Assembly: GCF_018372875.1 (NCBI RefSeq)
Contig: NZ_JAHAIF010000003.1
Span: forward strand, 1 to 64,000
Reading direction: 5' to 3'
DNA from: Clostridium sp.
GTDB taxonomy: Bacteria; Bacillota; Clostridia; Clostridiales; Clostridiaceae
Length of the DNA stretch: 64,000 nucleotides
In this document: positions 1 to 7,898 of the stretch, in pieces
Layout of the letters: every line of letters begins with the position of its first letter
How positions within the stretch are numbered: the stretch's first letter is position 1
Program-made: the position numbers and the translations under genes
The notes under the pieces: model-generated
Databases searched by the model: none
What the model saw: only the letters and a program-made list of their open reading frames with translations
What the model was told of the DNA's origin: nothing

Positions 1-11
1 AATATTTTATC

Positions 12-50
12 ATAAATCCTAAACTCGTAGAGTTTGGGATTTATTTTTTT
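12..50 (+). terminator. Rho-independent terminator of the gene upstream of the window
   Basis: An interrupted inverted repeat (arms around 12-24 and 30-43, AAATCC.AAACT against AGTTT.GGATTT) is followed by a T run at 43-50. It probably ends the gene before spo0A, which in clostridia is commonly spoIVB, but that gene is not visible here. Confidence 0.7.
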
Positions 51-54
51 TACA

Positions 55-99
55 AAAAAAGAGCTACGCACTAATTATTTAGTGCGACAGCCCCTTTTT
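55..99. terminator. Second hairpin with flanking A and T runs
   Basis: A perfect 8-bp stem (CGCACTAA at 67-74, TTAGTGCG at 79-86) lies between an A-rich left flank and a T run on the right. This could act as a bidirectional terminator insulating spo0A. Positions 100-190 hold nothing else that I recognise. Confidence 0.5.
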
Positions 100-193
100 G
101 ACGAAATCCTATTAATAGAGTGTAAATAGGAAGTAAAGAATAGAAATAATTACCAATAAATGTAAAAATATTTATTTATTTTAGATAAAAGTA

Positions 194-222
194 TTTACGA
201 AGATGCAAATATGGTGTATAAT
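194..222 (+). promoter_or_regulatory. Candidate vegetative (sigma-A) promoter of spo0A
   Basis: TTTACG (194-199) and a perfect TATAAT (217-222) are separated by exactly 17 bp, about 280 bp before the spo0A start. This matches the vegetative promoter known for spo0A in Bacillus. Assignment is by motif only. Confidence 0.6.
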
Positions 223-354
223 TTACAAATAGTGGAAGATATAATTATAATATTTAAAAACAAAGAAGAATATTATATACTAAAGTAATATTAATAAACC
301 GTGTATACTAAGATTAAAAAAATTTATAATTTAGGTAATACATCCTATAGTTAA

Positions 355-383
355 AAAGGAATTTTTTAAGGAATGTCGAATTT
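355..383 (+). promoter_or_regulatory. Candidate sigma-H promoter with overlapping 0A box
   Basis: AAAGGAATT at 355-363 and GTCGAATTT at 375-383 fit the sigma-H consensus RnAGGAwWW-N11/12-RnnGAATwW with an 11-bp gap. A perfect 0A box TGTCGAA (374-380) overlaps the -10 element. This is the arrangement expected for sporulation-phase autoregulation of spo0A. Confidence 0.7.
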
Positions 384-503
384 ATATTATAATAATGCAA
401 TTATGAAGTCTTAGTGAAAACTTTCTTTTTAAAAAAGAATTAATAAATAAATGGCGAATTAATAATTACATTGGTAAAAAACTGGATAAAAGGGGAGAAA
501 AGC

Positions 504-1316
504 ATGGAAGATTCAAAAATATCAGTATTAATCGCTGACGATAACAAAGAATTCTGCAGCATACTTAATGATTATTTATTAAACCAAAAGGATATAGTGG
601 TAACAGGTATAGCGAAAGATGGTAGGGAAGCATTGGAGTTAATTCAACAAAAGAAACCTGATTTAGTAGTTTTAGATATTATAATGCCACATCTTGATGG
701 ATTAGGAGTTTTAGAAAAATTAAATGGAATGGATTTAGATAAAATGCCAAGAGTAATTGTATTATCTGCAGTTGGACAAGATAAGATTACTCAACAAGCA
801 ATAACTTTAGGTGCTGATTATTATGTAGTAAAACCATTTGATATGGATATATTTACAAAGAGAATAAGAGAGATGTTTAATACACAAGATGTTGAAACTA
901 AGAGAAGATCTGTTTCAACTCAAGTTGTTGAAAGAGAAGCTGCTGCAACTAGCAGAGGACCTATTGATCTTGAAACTGAAATTACAAGCATAATTCATGA
1001 AATAGGTGTACCAGCACACATTAAAGGATATATGTATTTAAGAGAAGCAATCACTATGGTTGTTAACGATATGGAATTATTATCAGCTGTTACTAAGGAA
1101 TTATACCCATCAATAGCTAAGAAGTATAACACAACTGCTTCAAGAGTTGAAAGAGCTATAAGACATGCTATCGAAGTAGCTTGGGGTAGAGGACAAGTTG
1201 ATGCTATAAATAAGTTATTTGGTTACACTGTTCATAATGAAAAGGGAAAACCTACTAATTCAGAATTTATAGCAATTATAGCTGATAAATTAAGATTAAA
1301 GAATAAAGTATCTTAA
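504..1316 (+). CDS. spo0A: Stage 0 sporulation protein A, master response regulator
   Basis: Spo0A is the phosphorelay-activated transcription factor that commits the cell to sporulation. The 270-aa product has a receiver domain (about 6-125) with acidic pair D12/D13, phospho-acceptor D58 in LDIIMP, S88 and K110. A C-terminal DNA-binding domain (about 155-270) carries the recognition-helix stretch [21 protein letters not shown] 504 follows AGGGGAG by seven bases; an in-frame TTG at 471 has no comparable site. The gene is intact, but its last codons lie inside the prophage attachment repeat, so part of the C terminus is now element-borne. No terminator follows before the phage integrase. Confidence 0.97.
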   Translation: MEDSKISVLIADDNKEFCSILNDYLLNQKDIVVTGIAKDGREALELIQQKKPDLVVLDIIMPHLDGLGVLEKLNGMDLDKMPRVIVLSAVGQDKITQQAITLGADYYVVKPFDMDIFTKRIREMFNTQDVETKRRSVSTQVVEREAAATSRGPIDLETEITSIIHEIGVPAHIKGYMYLREAITMVVNDMELLSAVTKELYPSIAKKYNTTASRVERAIRHAIEVAWGRGQVDAINKLFGYTVHNEKGKPTNSEFIAIIADKLRLKNKVS

Positions 1317-1320
1317 TTGC
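1247..1320 (+). repeat. attL: spo0A 3' end copy at the left boundary
   Basis: Positions 1247-1320 match 32850-32923 with two differences (T1256/C32859 and A1262/G32865), and 1263-1320 is identical over 58 bp. Both differences are silent third-base changes in Spo0A Thr and Ser codons. The repeat covers the stop codon and four more bases (TTGC/AATTGC). Crossover must lie within the identical core. Confidence 0.95.
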
Positions 1321-1375
1321 AGTAATAGAGCCAAATTTGAAAAATCCTAAGCCAACCAACATCAATAATGGAGGT

Positions 1376-1402
1376 ATGAAAATGGAGTTTTCAAACCAAT
1401 AA
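1376..1402 (+). other. Possible 8-residue leader ORF between spo0A and int
   Basis: GGAGG at 1370-1374 precedes two in-frame ATGs (1376 and 1382) reading MKMEFSNQ then TAA. Flanking it, GCCAACC (1351-1357) and GGTTGGC (1433-1439) are inverted copies that could pair across the leader. No T run follows, so it is not a normal terminator. Function is unknown. Confidence 0.3.
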
Positions 1403-1464
1403 ATATACAACATATATCACTTCTAATTCATAGGTTGGCAATTTATGATTAGGAGTGATTTTTT

Positions 1465-2469
1465 GTGCCAAAAATTATTAAAACAAAAACTATTAATAGT
1501 ATAATTGTAGAATATTTAGAGTATTGCAGTTATAAAAATTTAAGATTAAAAACTATAAAATCTTATCATCAAACTTTGATGCTTTTTGCAAAATACCTTG
1601 AAGAAGAACTAGAAATAACAGATATAAAAAAGGTCAATAAAAAAGTAGTAGAGGATTATCTAGCCTTTACCAAAGATAGAGGAAAGTATAGTTTTGCATC
1701 TAGCGAAGCTGGAATAGAAAAAGCAAATATAGATAAAAGACATGATGTAGGTAAAGAAATATCAGATGTTACTATTAATAGCTATCTAAGAAATATTAAA
1801 GCTTTCTTTACATATGCAGAAGAAAACAATTTAGTTAAAAAGACTAATATTCATTCAATAAAATCATTGAAGATAAATAGAAGACCAAAAGAACAATTGA
1901 CAGATGAAGAATATAAAAAGTTAATTAAAGTATTAGACTTATCAAAGTTTCATGAATTTAGAGATTTCACGATTATCAATTTAATTTTTGATACTGGAAT
2001 GAGATTAGGGGAAACTTTACAACTAAAACTTGAAAATATAGATTTGTTTAGATGTACAATATTTCTTGATGGAGATATAACAAAGGGAAGAAAAGATAGA
2101 GTAGTTTTCTTTAGTTATGAAATGCAGAAACTATTACAAAGATGGATTAAGTTTAAAGATGTAATACAAGAAAGTGATTTATTATTTCCGACTCAAAGAA
2201 CCAATAGAAAGATTGAACAAGGAAATTTTGAAAGAAATTTTAGAGGTTATCTATCTAGAGCAAAAATAGATAAAAATATAACTCCACATGGATTGAGAAA
2301 TAACTTTAGTAGAAGATTTTTGCTTAATGGAGGTTCTATTTTCGTTTTATCTAAGATATTAGGTCATAGTAGTGTTTCGGTTACGGAAAAGGCATATTTG
2401 GATTTACAAGATGAGGATTTAAGAAAAAAATATATGAACTATTCTCCACTAGAAACTATGAAAAGATAG
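1465..2469 (+). CDS. Phage integrase, tyrosine recombinase
   Basis: This recombinase would insert and excise the element at the spo0A 3' end. The 334-aa protein has an N-terminal SAM-like core-binding domain (about 8-125) and a catalytic domain. Catalytic residues are visible: R180 in TGMRLGE, H275 and R278 in HGLR, H301 in GHSS and nucleophile Y311 near AYLDL. GTG 1465 is preceded by AGGAG at 1451-1455. It lies in the same orientation as spo0A, 145 bp downstream, with no clear terminator or strong promoter between. It may therefore be transcribed by spo0A read-through. A terminator follows at 2530. Confidence 0.93.
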   Translation: MPKIIKTKTINSIIVEYLEYCSYKNLRLKTIKSYHQTLMLFAKYLEEELEITDIKKVNKKVVEDYLAFTKDRGKYSFASSEAGIEKANIDKRHDVGKEISDVTINSYLRNIKAFFTYAEENNLVKKTNIHSIKSLKINRRPKEQLTDEEYKKLIKVLDLSKFHEFRDFTIINLIFDTGMRLGETLQLKLENIDLFRCTIFLDGDITKGRKDRVVFFSYEMQKLLQRWIKFKDVIQESDLLFPTQRTNRKIEQGNFERNFRGYLSRAKIDKNITPHGLRNNFSRRFLLNGGSIFVLSKILGHSSVSVTEKAYLDLQDEDLRKKYMNYSPLETMKR

Positions 2470-2529
2470 ATATAATAGTTAAGGTAACTTAATGACAACC
2501 TAAAAGATAATTGATACAAAGATAAGTTA

Positions 2530-2565
2530 AAACCAGTTATATCAATAGATATAGCTGGTTTTTAT
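2530..2565 (+). terminator. Terminator of the integrase gene
   Basis: AAACCAG.TATATC pairs with GATATA.CTGGTTT around a short loop, followed by a T run. The stem is about 13 bp with one wobble. Confidence 0.8.
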
Positions 2566-2680
2566 ATTAAAGTGCATTGAAAATACTTAGAAGTTCCACT
2601 TTTGGGAAATTTGAAAGTCCTATTTTTAGGACTAGATATAATTATTTCATATAATTACTTTTTTTCTTTATTTATATTAT

Positions 2681-2716
2681 TAGCTAATAGAGAAACTAAA
2701 GTTTCTATTTGCTAAG
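2681..2716. other. Stem-loop between convergent genes
   Basis: TAGCTAATAGAGAAACT and AGTTTCTATTTGCTA form an imperfect 15-bp hairpin. It lies downstream of both int (+) and the RHH gene (-), and could be an additional terminator. Confidence 0.4.
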
Positions 2717-2723
2717 TATAAAA

Positions 2724-2756
2724 AATAGAGTAAGTTATTTTAAAACCTACTCTTTA
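2724..2756 (-). terminator. Terminator of the RHH gene (minus strand)
   Basis: AGAGTA..ATTTTAAAA..TACTCT forms a hairpin around the stop codon. On the minus strand it is followed by ATTTTTTAT. Confidence 0.6.
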
Positions 2757-2932
2757 GTATTCATATATTTTTCTTTAATCAGTAATGCAATTTCATTAGA
2801 TACAGTTCTCATATTTTCATTAGCTACTTTTTGAATAGCTTCCACAACTTCATTCTCTAATGTTATTACAACTCTTTTTTTACCTTCAGGTATTCGTGCA
2901 GTATTACCTTTTTTCTTAGTATTTTCACTCAT
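2747..2932 (-). CDS. Ribbon-helix-helix (CopG/Arc-like) regulator
   Basis: The 61-aa basic protein has a beta-strand KRVVITLENE (about 19-28) followed by two short helices (VVEAIQKVA and VSNEIALLIKE). This is the ribbon-helix-helix pattern of dimeric DNA-binding repressors. AGGAGG lies just upstream on the minus strand (around 2940-2945). It is divergent from the winged-helix gene at 3090, with which it shares a palindrome-rich control region. In position it could serve as the lysogeny or excision regulator, which is inference; no CI-type repressor is present. Confidence 0.75.
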   Translation of the reverse strand: MSENTKKKGNTARIPEGKKRVVITLENEVVEAIQKVANENMRTVSNEIALLIKEKYMNTKE

Positions 2933-2945
2933 ATATAAACCTCCT

Positions 2946-3054
2946 AAGGTATTGATTTTATTAACTTTAATGAAATTTATTATAACATTGATTTATGAAA
3001 AATGCAATAAGATTGCAAATTGATGTTGCATCAGAAGTAAATCTGTGTTATACT
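2946..3054. promoter_or_regulatory. Divergent control region with promoter and palindromic operators
   Basis: A plus-strand promoter TTGCAT (3026-3031), 17 bp, TATACT (3049-3054) serves the gene at 3090. TGATG-TTG-CATCA (3021-3033) overlaps the -35. A second palindrome TGCAAT-AAG-ATTGCA (3003-3017) lies just upstream. These are good operator candidates for the divergent RHH protein. Confidence 0.6.
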
Positions 3055-3089
3055 TAGTTCATAAAATAAATCGAAAGGAGGTAAACACA

Positions 3090-3866
3090 ATGGTAAAAGA
3101 TATTTTTAAATCGCTTAATTCAATTCATAGAGATTCTAACTTAACACTTGAAGAAAAATATTTACTTACAATTCTAATCAAATACCACAATGTAACTTAT
3201 GGTTATAGTTATCCTACATATGAAGTTCTACTATCAGAGTGTTCTACCTCTAGGAGAAGTAAAATTTCTAAAATGATTAAAGGATTAAAAGAAAAAGGAT
3301 ATATCGAAGTGGTTAAGGTTAAAGGTAATAAGAGCCATTACTACATCAAAAAACATTTATTCTTTATTGAAAAAATTGATTCTGATAAAAAAGAAAATTC
3401 AACTGATGAAGATAATTTAGAAATTCCAGTTGAAGAAAAATTTAAAACTAAAGACAATGCTATAAAGCCAATTATAGTAAGTGATTGTAAAGAATCAGGA
3501 GTGCAAATTACTATAGATGATGTTGAAGAAGTCAAAGTAAAACAACATCCTAATAATTCAAAGATAGCTAAAGCTTTTGAAAAATCAAAGACTTTTAAAT
3601 TGTCGAAATGGTTATTAGATAGAGTAGCTTATATAGATGAAACAATAGTTGATATTGTTTTAGAAGAGAAGCCAAAAACTGCTAAGTTATTTTTAATCAA
3701 ATGTATAGAAAAAACATTATTAGCTGGATTGGAATTAGCACCAATAATAAAGAATACTTTAAATTTTTACTCAAAGAATGATATAGATTACGCTAGTGCA
3801 ATGGCTACTCAATATAGTAGTAAATTTTATATGATTTATGCAGAGAAGCAATTAGGATTAATTTAA
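3090..3866 (+). CDS. Winged-helix phage protein, replication-initiator-like N terminus
   Basis: The 258-aa protein starts with a winged-helix domain (about 1-95). It has the pattern LEEKYLLTILIKYHN..GYSYPTYEVLLSECSTSRRSKISKMIKGLKEKGYIEV, typical of the HTH_36/DnaD-like initiators and regulators of Firmicute phages and plasmids. A charged linker and a C-terminal helical region (about 155-258) follow. ATG 3090 has AGGAGG at 3076-3081; an upstream in-frame start at 3045 falls within the promoter and is rejected. As the first rightward gene after the control region it may act in replication or early control. The exact role is not visible. Confidence 0.7.
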   Translation: MVKDIFKSLNSIHRDSNLTLEEKYLLTILIKYHNVTYGYSYPTYEVLLSECSTSRRSKISKMIKGLKEKGYIEVVKVKGNKSHYYIKKHLFFIEKIDSDKKENSTDEDNLEIPVEEKFKTKDNAIKPIIVSDCKESGVQITIDDVEEVKVKQHPNNSKIAKAFEKSKTFKLSKWLLDRVAYIDETIVDIVLEEKPKTAKLFLIKCIEKTLLAGLELAPIIKNTLNFYSKNDIDYASAMATQYSSKFYMIYAEKQLGLI

Positions 3867-3963
3867 AATAAAAAAAGAAAGAGCATATCAATAAATATAC
3901 CCAATCCCTAAGCAAGATAAGTATATCAAAAGATAAGCTCCAAGTAAATAAGGAGTTGAAAAG

Positions 3964-4071
3964 ATGAGCATATATATTTTAACCGAATATATTGAGGAAT
4001 GTAAAATAAAAGGAATAGAACCAACATGGCAAGGACTTCACAAGTGGAAAAAGGAAATGTGGAGAGATTAA
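3964..4071 (+). CDS. Small phage protein, 35 aa
   Basis: ATG 3964 follows AGGAG at 3953-3957 and encodes a 35-aa product (starts MSIYILTEYIEEC, ends KWKKEMWRD). The good ribosome binding site and its place in the early gene string support a real small gene. Its function is unknown. Confidence 0.5.
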   Translation: MSIYILTEYIEECKIKGIEPTWQGLHKWKKEMWRD

Positions 4072-4149
4072 GATTTTAAAATAATTCAAATGTATAAAAA
4101 TATGATTGATAAGTAATTAAAATCTAAAAATATAACAAGGTGATATTAT

Positions 4150-4332
4150 ATGATTAGTGAGAAGAATGAATTAGTAAGTATTCAAAATGAATTGGAACAA
4201 CTTACAAGGCTAGTATCTGAAAATATTAGAAAATTATTAGATGAAAGAGAGAAAGAAGAAATTTTAAATATATTTGAAAACATATTGGACTTAGAGCAAC
4301 AAATCTTAGTATTAAGAACAAAAAAGGAGTAG
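4150..4332 (+). CDS. Small helical phage protein, 60 aa
   Basis: This 60-aa, Glu/Leu-rich protein is almost entirely predicted helix, with heptad-like spacing (LEQLTRLVSENIRKLL). AAGGTG precedes the ATG. It ends five bases before the next gene, so the two are translationally linked. I do not recognise a family. Confidence 0.6.
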   Translation: MISEKNELVSIQNELEQLTRLVSENIRKLLDEREKEEILNIFENILDLEQQILVLRTKKE

Positions 4333-4337
4333 TAATC

Positions 4338-4607
4338 ATGAATTTAGAAGAATTTTTAGGGAAGAGATTAACAAAGGAACAAATGGAAGGATTAAATGCC
4401 AACAGTAAAATTGAGAGAATAGAAAAAGACAAAGAAGATAATAAGCTGACAATAACATTACCAAATGAGCTTGTTGGCATGATTAATAGTGATGATAGAG
4501 GAAAGAAGATATTAAAAAACAATATTGTTAAATTGGTTAGAGAGTTAAAGAAAGGGTTAGAGTTTCAAAAGGATATAGCAAGTATAGATACAATAAGCTA
4601 CATATAG
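4338..4607 (+). CDS. Small phage protein, 89 aa
   Basis: This 89-aa charged protein has no recognised domain. Its start follows GGAG at the end of the upstream gene. A beta-type segment (NKLTITLPNELVG) followed by a helix ending KLVRELKKG loosely recalls a DNA-binding RHH fold, but this is weak. It is cotranscribed with the 60-aa gene. Confidence 0.6.
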   Translation: MNLEEFLGKRLTKEQMEGLNANSKIERIEKDKEDNKLTITLPNELVGMINSDDRGKKILKNNIVKLVRELKKGLEFQKDIASIDTISYI

Positions 4608-4727
4608 CAGTTTAGAAGTTGGATTTATTCCAGCTTCTTTTTTATAAATAAAAGATTAGTTTTATAAAATGAAATGTTTGTGGTAAAATATAGTATATAT
4701 AGTTATAAAGGGGAAATGGGGGATTGT

Positions 4728-5429
4728 ATGGTACAAGAACAAGAATTAATAAAACTAATAGAAGATGAAGGGTTGAATCTTTTTGAGGTGAGACAAAACC
4801 CAAAAATAAATGATGATTCTATAGTTATGAAAGAAGTAAATGATTTGATAAAGTTTTGTAAAATAAACGGTATCAAAAATTTATTTTTTAATTACGTCTT
4901 TCTTGATAAAGAAGAATTTATAATTAGTGATGAAGCTCAAGAAGAAATAGAAAAAGATGTTTATAAGTTAATCAAGAATGAAATAAAAGAGCACAACAAG
5001 AGAGTTGAAACTATAGATTTTACAAGACCAGTAATACTAAATATATCTACCTTTTTTGAAAAAAATTTAGTTTGTGTCTTAGAGAATGATTATTGGCACG
5101 AAGAAATTAACCTTTTAGATGCAGAAGATACAATAGAGTATTTACAAGAAAATTATGAGGATATCTTGGAGCAAAAGGAAATTGAACGTCAAGAAAAGTT
5201 GGAGTTATTGAAAAGTGAATTGAAAGAATATATACTAAAAGATAAAACATTTTCAATATGTTCAAACAAAAGCTTAAGGAGAAATTACGCTGAAACTCTA
5301 ATAAAAAATAGAAATATGAAAAAATACGTAGAACCATTTGTAAATGAATATAGTGGACAAGTTGCAATCACATCTTTAGTGATGTTTGTTGAAGTTGTTT
5401 GGGCAGAGTTTAGGAATAGAAGAAAATGA
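4728..5429 (+). CDS. Hypothetical phage protein, 233 aa
   Basis: The protein is acidic and helix-rich, with no motif I recognise. An in-frame start at 4674 would overlap a TAAAATATAGTATAT promoter-like stretch. ATG 4728, 5-8 bases after GGGGGA, is preferred. A coiled segment (about 145-185, EYLQENYEDILEQKEIERQE) is evident. Its 3' end is separated by ten bases from the next gene, suggesting coupling. Confidence 0.6.
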   Translation: MVQEQELIKLIEDEGLNLFEVRQNPKINDDSIVMKEVNDLIKFCKINGIKNLFFNYVFLDKEEFIISDEAQEEIEKDVYKLIKNEIKEHNKRVETIDFTRPVILNISTFFEKNLVCVLENDYWHEEINLLDAEDTIEYLQENYEDILEQKEIERQEKLELLKSELKEYILKDKTFSICSNKSLRRNYAETLIKNRNMKKYVEPFVNEYSGQVAITSLVMFVEVVWAEFRNRRK

Positions 5430-5439
5430 GGTGCTTATA

Positions 5440-5769
5440 ATGAAATGTGCAAATAGTAAATGTGAAAAAATAAGCTATTGTGAAAAGGTACATAATATGA
5501 ATGGTATTAAGTTTGGAGAAGATGAAACTATAATAATCCCTAATCAATTCTATTTTGAATTAAATTTTAGTAATAGACTTGCAAAAAGAGGAATAAAATC
5601 AGATGGATTTGAATTTGGTTGTATAAAGTTAGAAGAGGGAGAAAATGAAAGTGGATTACTTTATGTCGATAATGAATTAATAACTAGTTTTCAATTGGGG
5701 GAGTTGATAGATAACTGTAATAACGCTCTTAGAGAAATGGTAGCCAGTGGTGAAGTTAAAATAAGATAA
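5440..5769 (+). CDS. Hypothetical Cys-containing phage protein, 109 aa
   Basis: The protein begins with a cysteine cluster (C3, C8, C13 in CANSKCEKISYC) that could bind a metal, followed by a predicted beta-rich body. ATG 5440 follows GAGGTG at 5428-5433. A longer frame opening at 5386 overlaps the preceding gene and lacks a site. A terminator at 5840 closes this early transcription unit. No family is recognised. Confidence 0.6.
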   Translation: MKCANSKCEKISYCEKVHNMNGIKFGEDETIIIPNQFYFELNFSNRLAKRGIKSDGFEFGCIKLEEGENESGLLYVDNELITSFQLGELIDNCNNALREMVASGEVKIR

Positions 5770-5839
5770 AAGATTTGGGGAGTGATGCTTACAGTATAAA
5801 TCTTCTTTCTGTATAGGAATATAAAAATTGTTTTAAGAG

Positions 5840-5866
5840 AAGCTCCGTTAGTGGAGCTTTTTTTAT
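5840..5866 (+). terminator. Terminator after the first early gene cluster
   Basis: AAGCTCC (5840-5846) pairs with GGAGCTT (5853-5859), followed by a run of Ts. Confidence 0.8.
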
Positions 5867-5971
5867 GTAATAAAAGATGAAAATTATTGAGTTATAGAAA
5901 ATCATGGGAAAGTATGTTGATGTAATAGTATAAGATTAAGAGATAAATAGGGCGTTATGGAGGAATAGGAT

Positions 5972-6601
5972 ATGGAAGTTAAATTACCATCAAAAGAAGA
6001 TATGCAAAAGGGATTAGAATTAGTAATGGATTATGTGATATCTACAGACCATATTGCTATAGAATCATATGTTGATAAATTACGTGAGCAAAATAAGGGG
6101 ATTAGTTGTGATGAATTAGCAAAAAAAATATTACATAGAAAATCTATTAAAAATGGACTTGTTGGAGCAATTACAGGTGTAGGTGGATTAATAACGTTAC
6201 CAGTATCGGTTCCAGTAGATTTAGTTTCTTCGTGGAGAATTCAAGCTTCAATGGCTTTTTCTATTGCTTATGTCTATGGACATACAAAGGATACAACAGA
6301 TTTGAAAACTGATTTATATATTATTCTAGCAGGGGATTCAGCTAAAGAGGCACTGAAAAGGATTGGTATTGAAGTATCAAAAAGTGTTACTAAAAAAGCC
6401 ATTCAAAAGTATATCACTAGAGATGTCATGATAAAAATATGGAAAGTTGTTGGTCAGAAAATTATAACTAAAGCTGGGGAGAAATCATTAACAAGTTTTA
6501 TGAAAATGGTGCCATTAGTAGGTGCTCCAGTTGGTTTTGCCTTTGATTGGTTTGCAACGCAAACTGTAGGTAGGTTTGCGTTGTCATACTATAAAGGATA
6601 A
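5972..6601 (+). CDS. EcsC-family-like membrane-associated protein
   Basis: The 209-aa protein has the features I associate with the EcsC family. A basic stretch leads into a Gly-rich amphipathic segment NGLVGAITGVGGLITLPVSV (about 64-83), then PVDLVSSWRIQ and a second hydrophobic segment ending near 205. A ribosome binding site GGAGG lies at 5960-5964. The gene is separated by terminators from the early genes and is followed after 58 bp by a RES-domain gene on the same strand. This suggests an accessory (moron) operon. Association with phage defence is inference from context; the family match is from pattern only. Confidence 0.6.
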   Translation: MEVKLPSKEDMQKGLELVMDYVISTDHIAIESYVDKLREQNKGISCDELAKKILHRKSIKNGLVGAITGVGGLITLPVSVPVDLVSSWRIQASMAFSIAYVYGHTKDTTDLKTDLYIILAGDSAKEALKRIGIEVSKSVTKKAIQKYITRDVMIKIWKVVGQKIITKAGEKSLTSFMKMVPLVGAPVGFAFDWFATQTVGRFALSYYKG

Positions 6602-6659
6602 TTAAAATTACAGTAAAATAATATAGTTTTATTTATGAAGGATATTGAGGGGAATAGCT

Positions 6660-7658
6660 ATGCCAAAGTATGAAGGATTTTTTGAATTAAGTGAATCACA
6701 ATTAATTGATGCATTTTGTGAGATTTTTTATCATGAATTAGAGTCTTGGTTTTCAGCAGATATTGCTTGTTGTGAGGATTGTTATAATAATTTTATTAAT
6801 AAGTGGCCTGCTACATATTCAAGAAACGAAGATTTTCAGAAGGTATGTATAGATATAAAATCTTTCTATGAAGGGTCAATGCTTAAAGATTTTTTTTATG
6901 AAGAAGAATATTTACGTTTAATTAAGAATATAGAGTGTCCACGTTGCAAAAATCCAATATGGAATTCTTTTTGGCCATATAACTTTTCTTTTGATTTGCC
7001 GGATGGATTTGAAATGGAATTAGAAGAAATAGATAAATTAGCAAGTGAAACGCCATTTTTACTTTTATCTCATCCATTAGCACGAGATGTTTATAGTGAG
7101 ATAAAGAAGATTTCTGAAAAAGTAGAGTCTGTTCATATTAAAGAGAAGTATTATCGGGGTAGAGTATTAGAACGAGAGAAAGAGTATCACGAAAATGATT
7201 TAAAGTGTGCTCCTAAGCATTTGGTTAAAGAAGGTAGATATAATCATGCTGGTAATCCAGTTATATATTTAGCAGATAGTCCACTTACTAGTTTTTATGA
7301 AATGAGAAAACCAAGTCAAGGGATAGCTCTTGCAGAAGTAAATATTACTAGTCCACTAAAAGTTTTGGATTTAATTGAGTTAGAGGATGATTGGGGTAGT
7401 GTATTGAATATTATTTCGTGGTCATCACTACTTAGTTCGCCAAAAGAAGGGGAGGGATGGTATAAACCACAATATACTTTTACTAGGTTTGTTGCAGATT
7501 GTGCTAAACAATTAGGATTTGATGCAATTAAATATCCAAGTATTAGACATGGAAAGCATCATAACATAGTAATTTTAAATGGTATGAATAATTCTAACAA
7601 GATAAAAATAGCTAGCATTACTGAGTTCAACAATAATGATAATAAAATTGATTTATAG
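6660..7658 (+). CDS. RES-domain protein (putative NAD-degrading toxin) with Cys-containing N-terminal domain
   Basis: RES-domain proteins act as NAD phosphorylases or glycohydrolases and are toxic when free. In this 332-aa product the RES domain spans about 160-310: YYRGR with R166, GRYNHAGNP at 192-200, YLADSPLTSFYEM with E214, and YPSIRHG with S294. The N-terminal region (1-130) has cysteines C37/C38/C41 and a CPRC pair (C93/C96), possibly a zinc site. It may correspond to a HEPN/RES N-terminal domain. ATG 6660 follows GAGGGG. No Xre-type antitoxin is adjacent; the upstream EcsC-like gene is the only partner candidate. Confidence 0.75.
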   Translation: MPKYEGFFELSESQLIDAFCEIFYHELESWFSADIACCEDCYNNFINKWPATYSRNEDFQKVCIDIKSFYEGSMLKDFFYEEEYLRLIKNIECPRCKNPIWNSFWPYNFSFDLPDGFEMELEEIDKLASETPFLLLSHPLARDVYSEIKKISEKVESVHIKEKYYRGRVLEREKEYHENDLKCAPKHLVKEGRYNHAGNPVIYLADSPLTSFYEMRKPSQGIALAEVNITSPLKVLDLIELEDDWGSVLNIISWSSLLSSPKEGEGWYKPQYTFTRFVADCAKQLGFDAIKYPSIRHGKHHNIVILNGMNNSNKIKIASITEFNNNDNKIDL

Positions 7659-7698
7659 GTTAGAATATTATTAAAATAAAATATCAATTAGATTCAAA

Positions 7699-7729
7699 AG
7701 AAGTTTCAGTTAATGGAGCTTCTTTTTTT
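7699..7729 (+). terminator. Terminator of the EcsC-RES unit
   Basis: A 10-bp stem with two wobbles (AGAAGTTTCA / TGGAGCTTCT) is followed by seven Ts. Confidence 0.75.
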
Positions 7730-7819
7730 ATTAAAATTCAATTTTCATTTTAGTGTAATAAAAATCATTTATAATGGTAAAATATAATTATAAGAAATAG
7801 AGTTTTCTCTAGCCTTATA

Positions 7820-7880
7820 AAAAAAATCTATATTAGGTATTTACTTAATCAATACTTATTGATTCGCTATAGATTTTTTT
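7820..7880. terminator. Large nested stem-loop, likely bidirectional terminator
   Basis: A perfect 13-bp outer stem (7820-7832 with 7868-7880) encloses an inner perfect 7-bp hairpin AATCAAT-ACTT-ATTGATT (7847-7864). The outer arms start with seven As and end with seven Ts, so it can terminate in both directions. It lies five bases before the ribosome binding site of the GIY-YIG gene. Confidence 0.6.
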
Positions 7881-7898
7881 GACTAAGGAGTGTATCAA

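Noticed and set aside
504..1316. Prophage insertion disrupting spo0A
   Set aside because: The reading frame is intact through the attachment repeat and keeps the normal C terminus. The two differing bases are silent.
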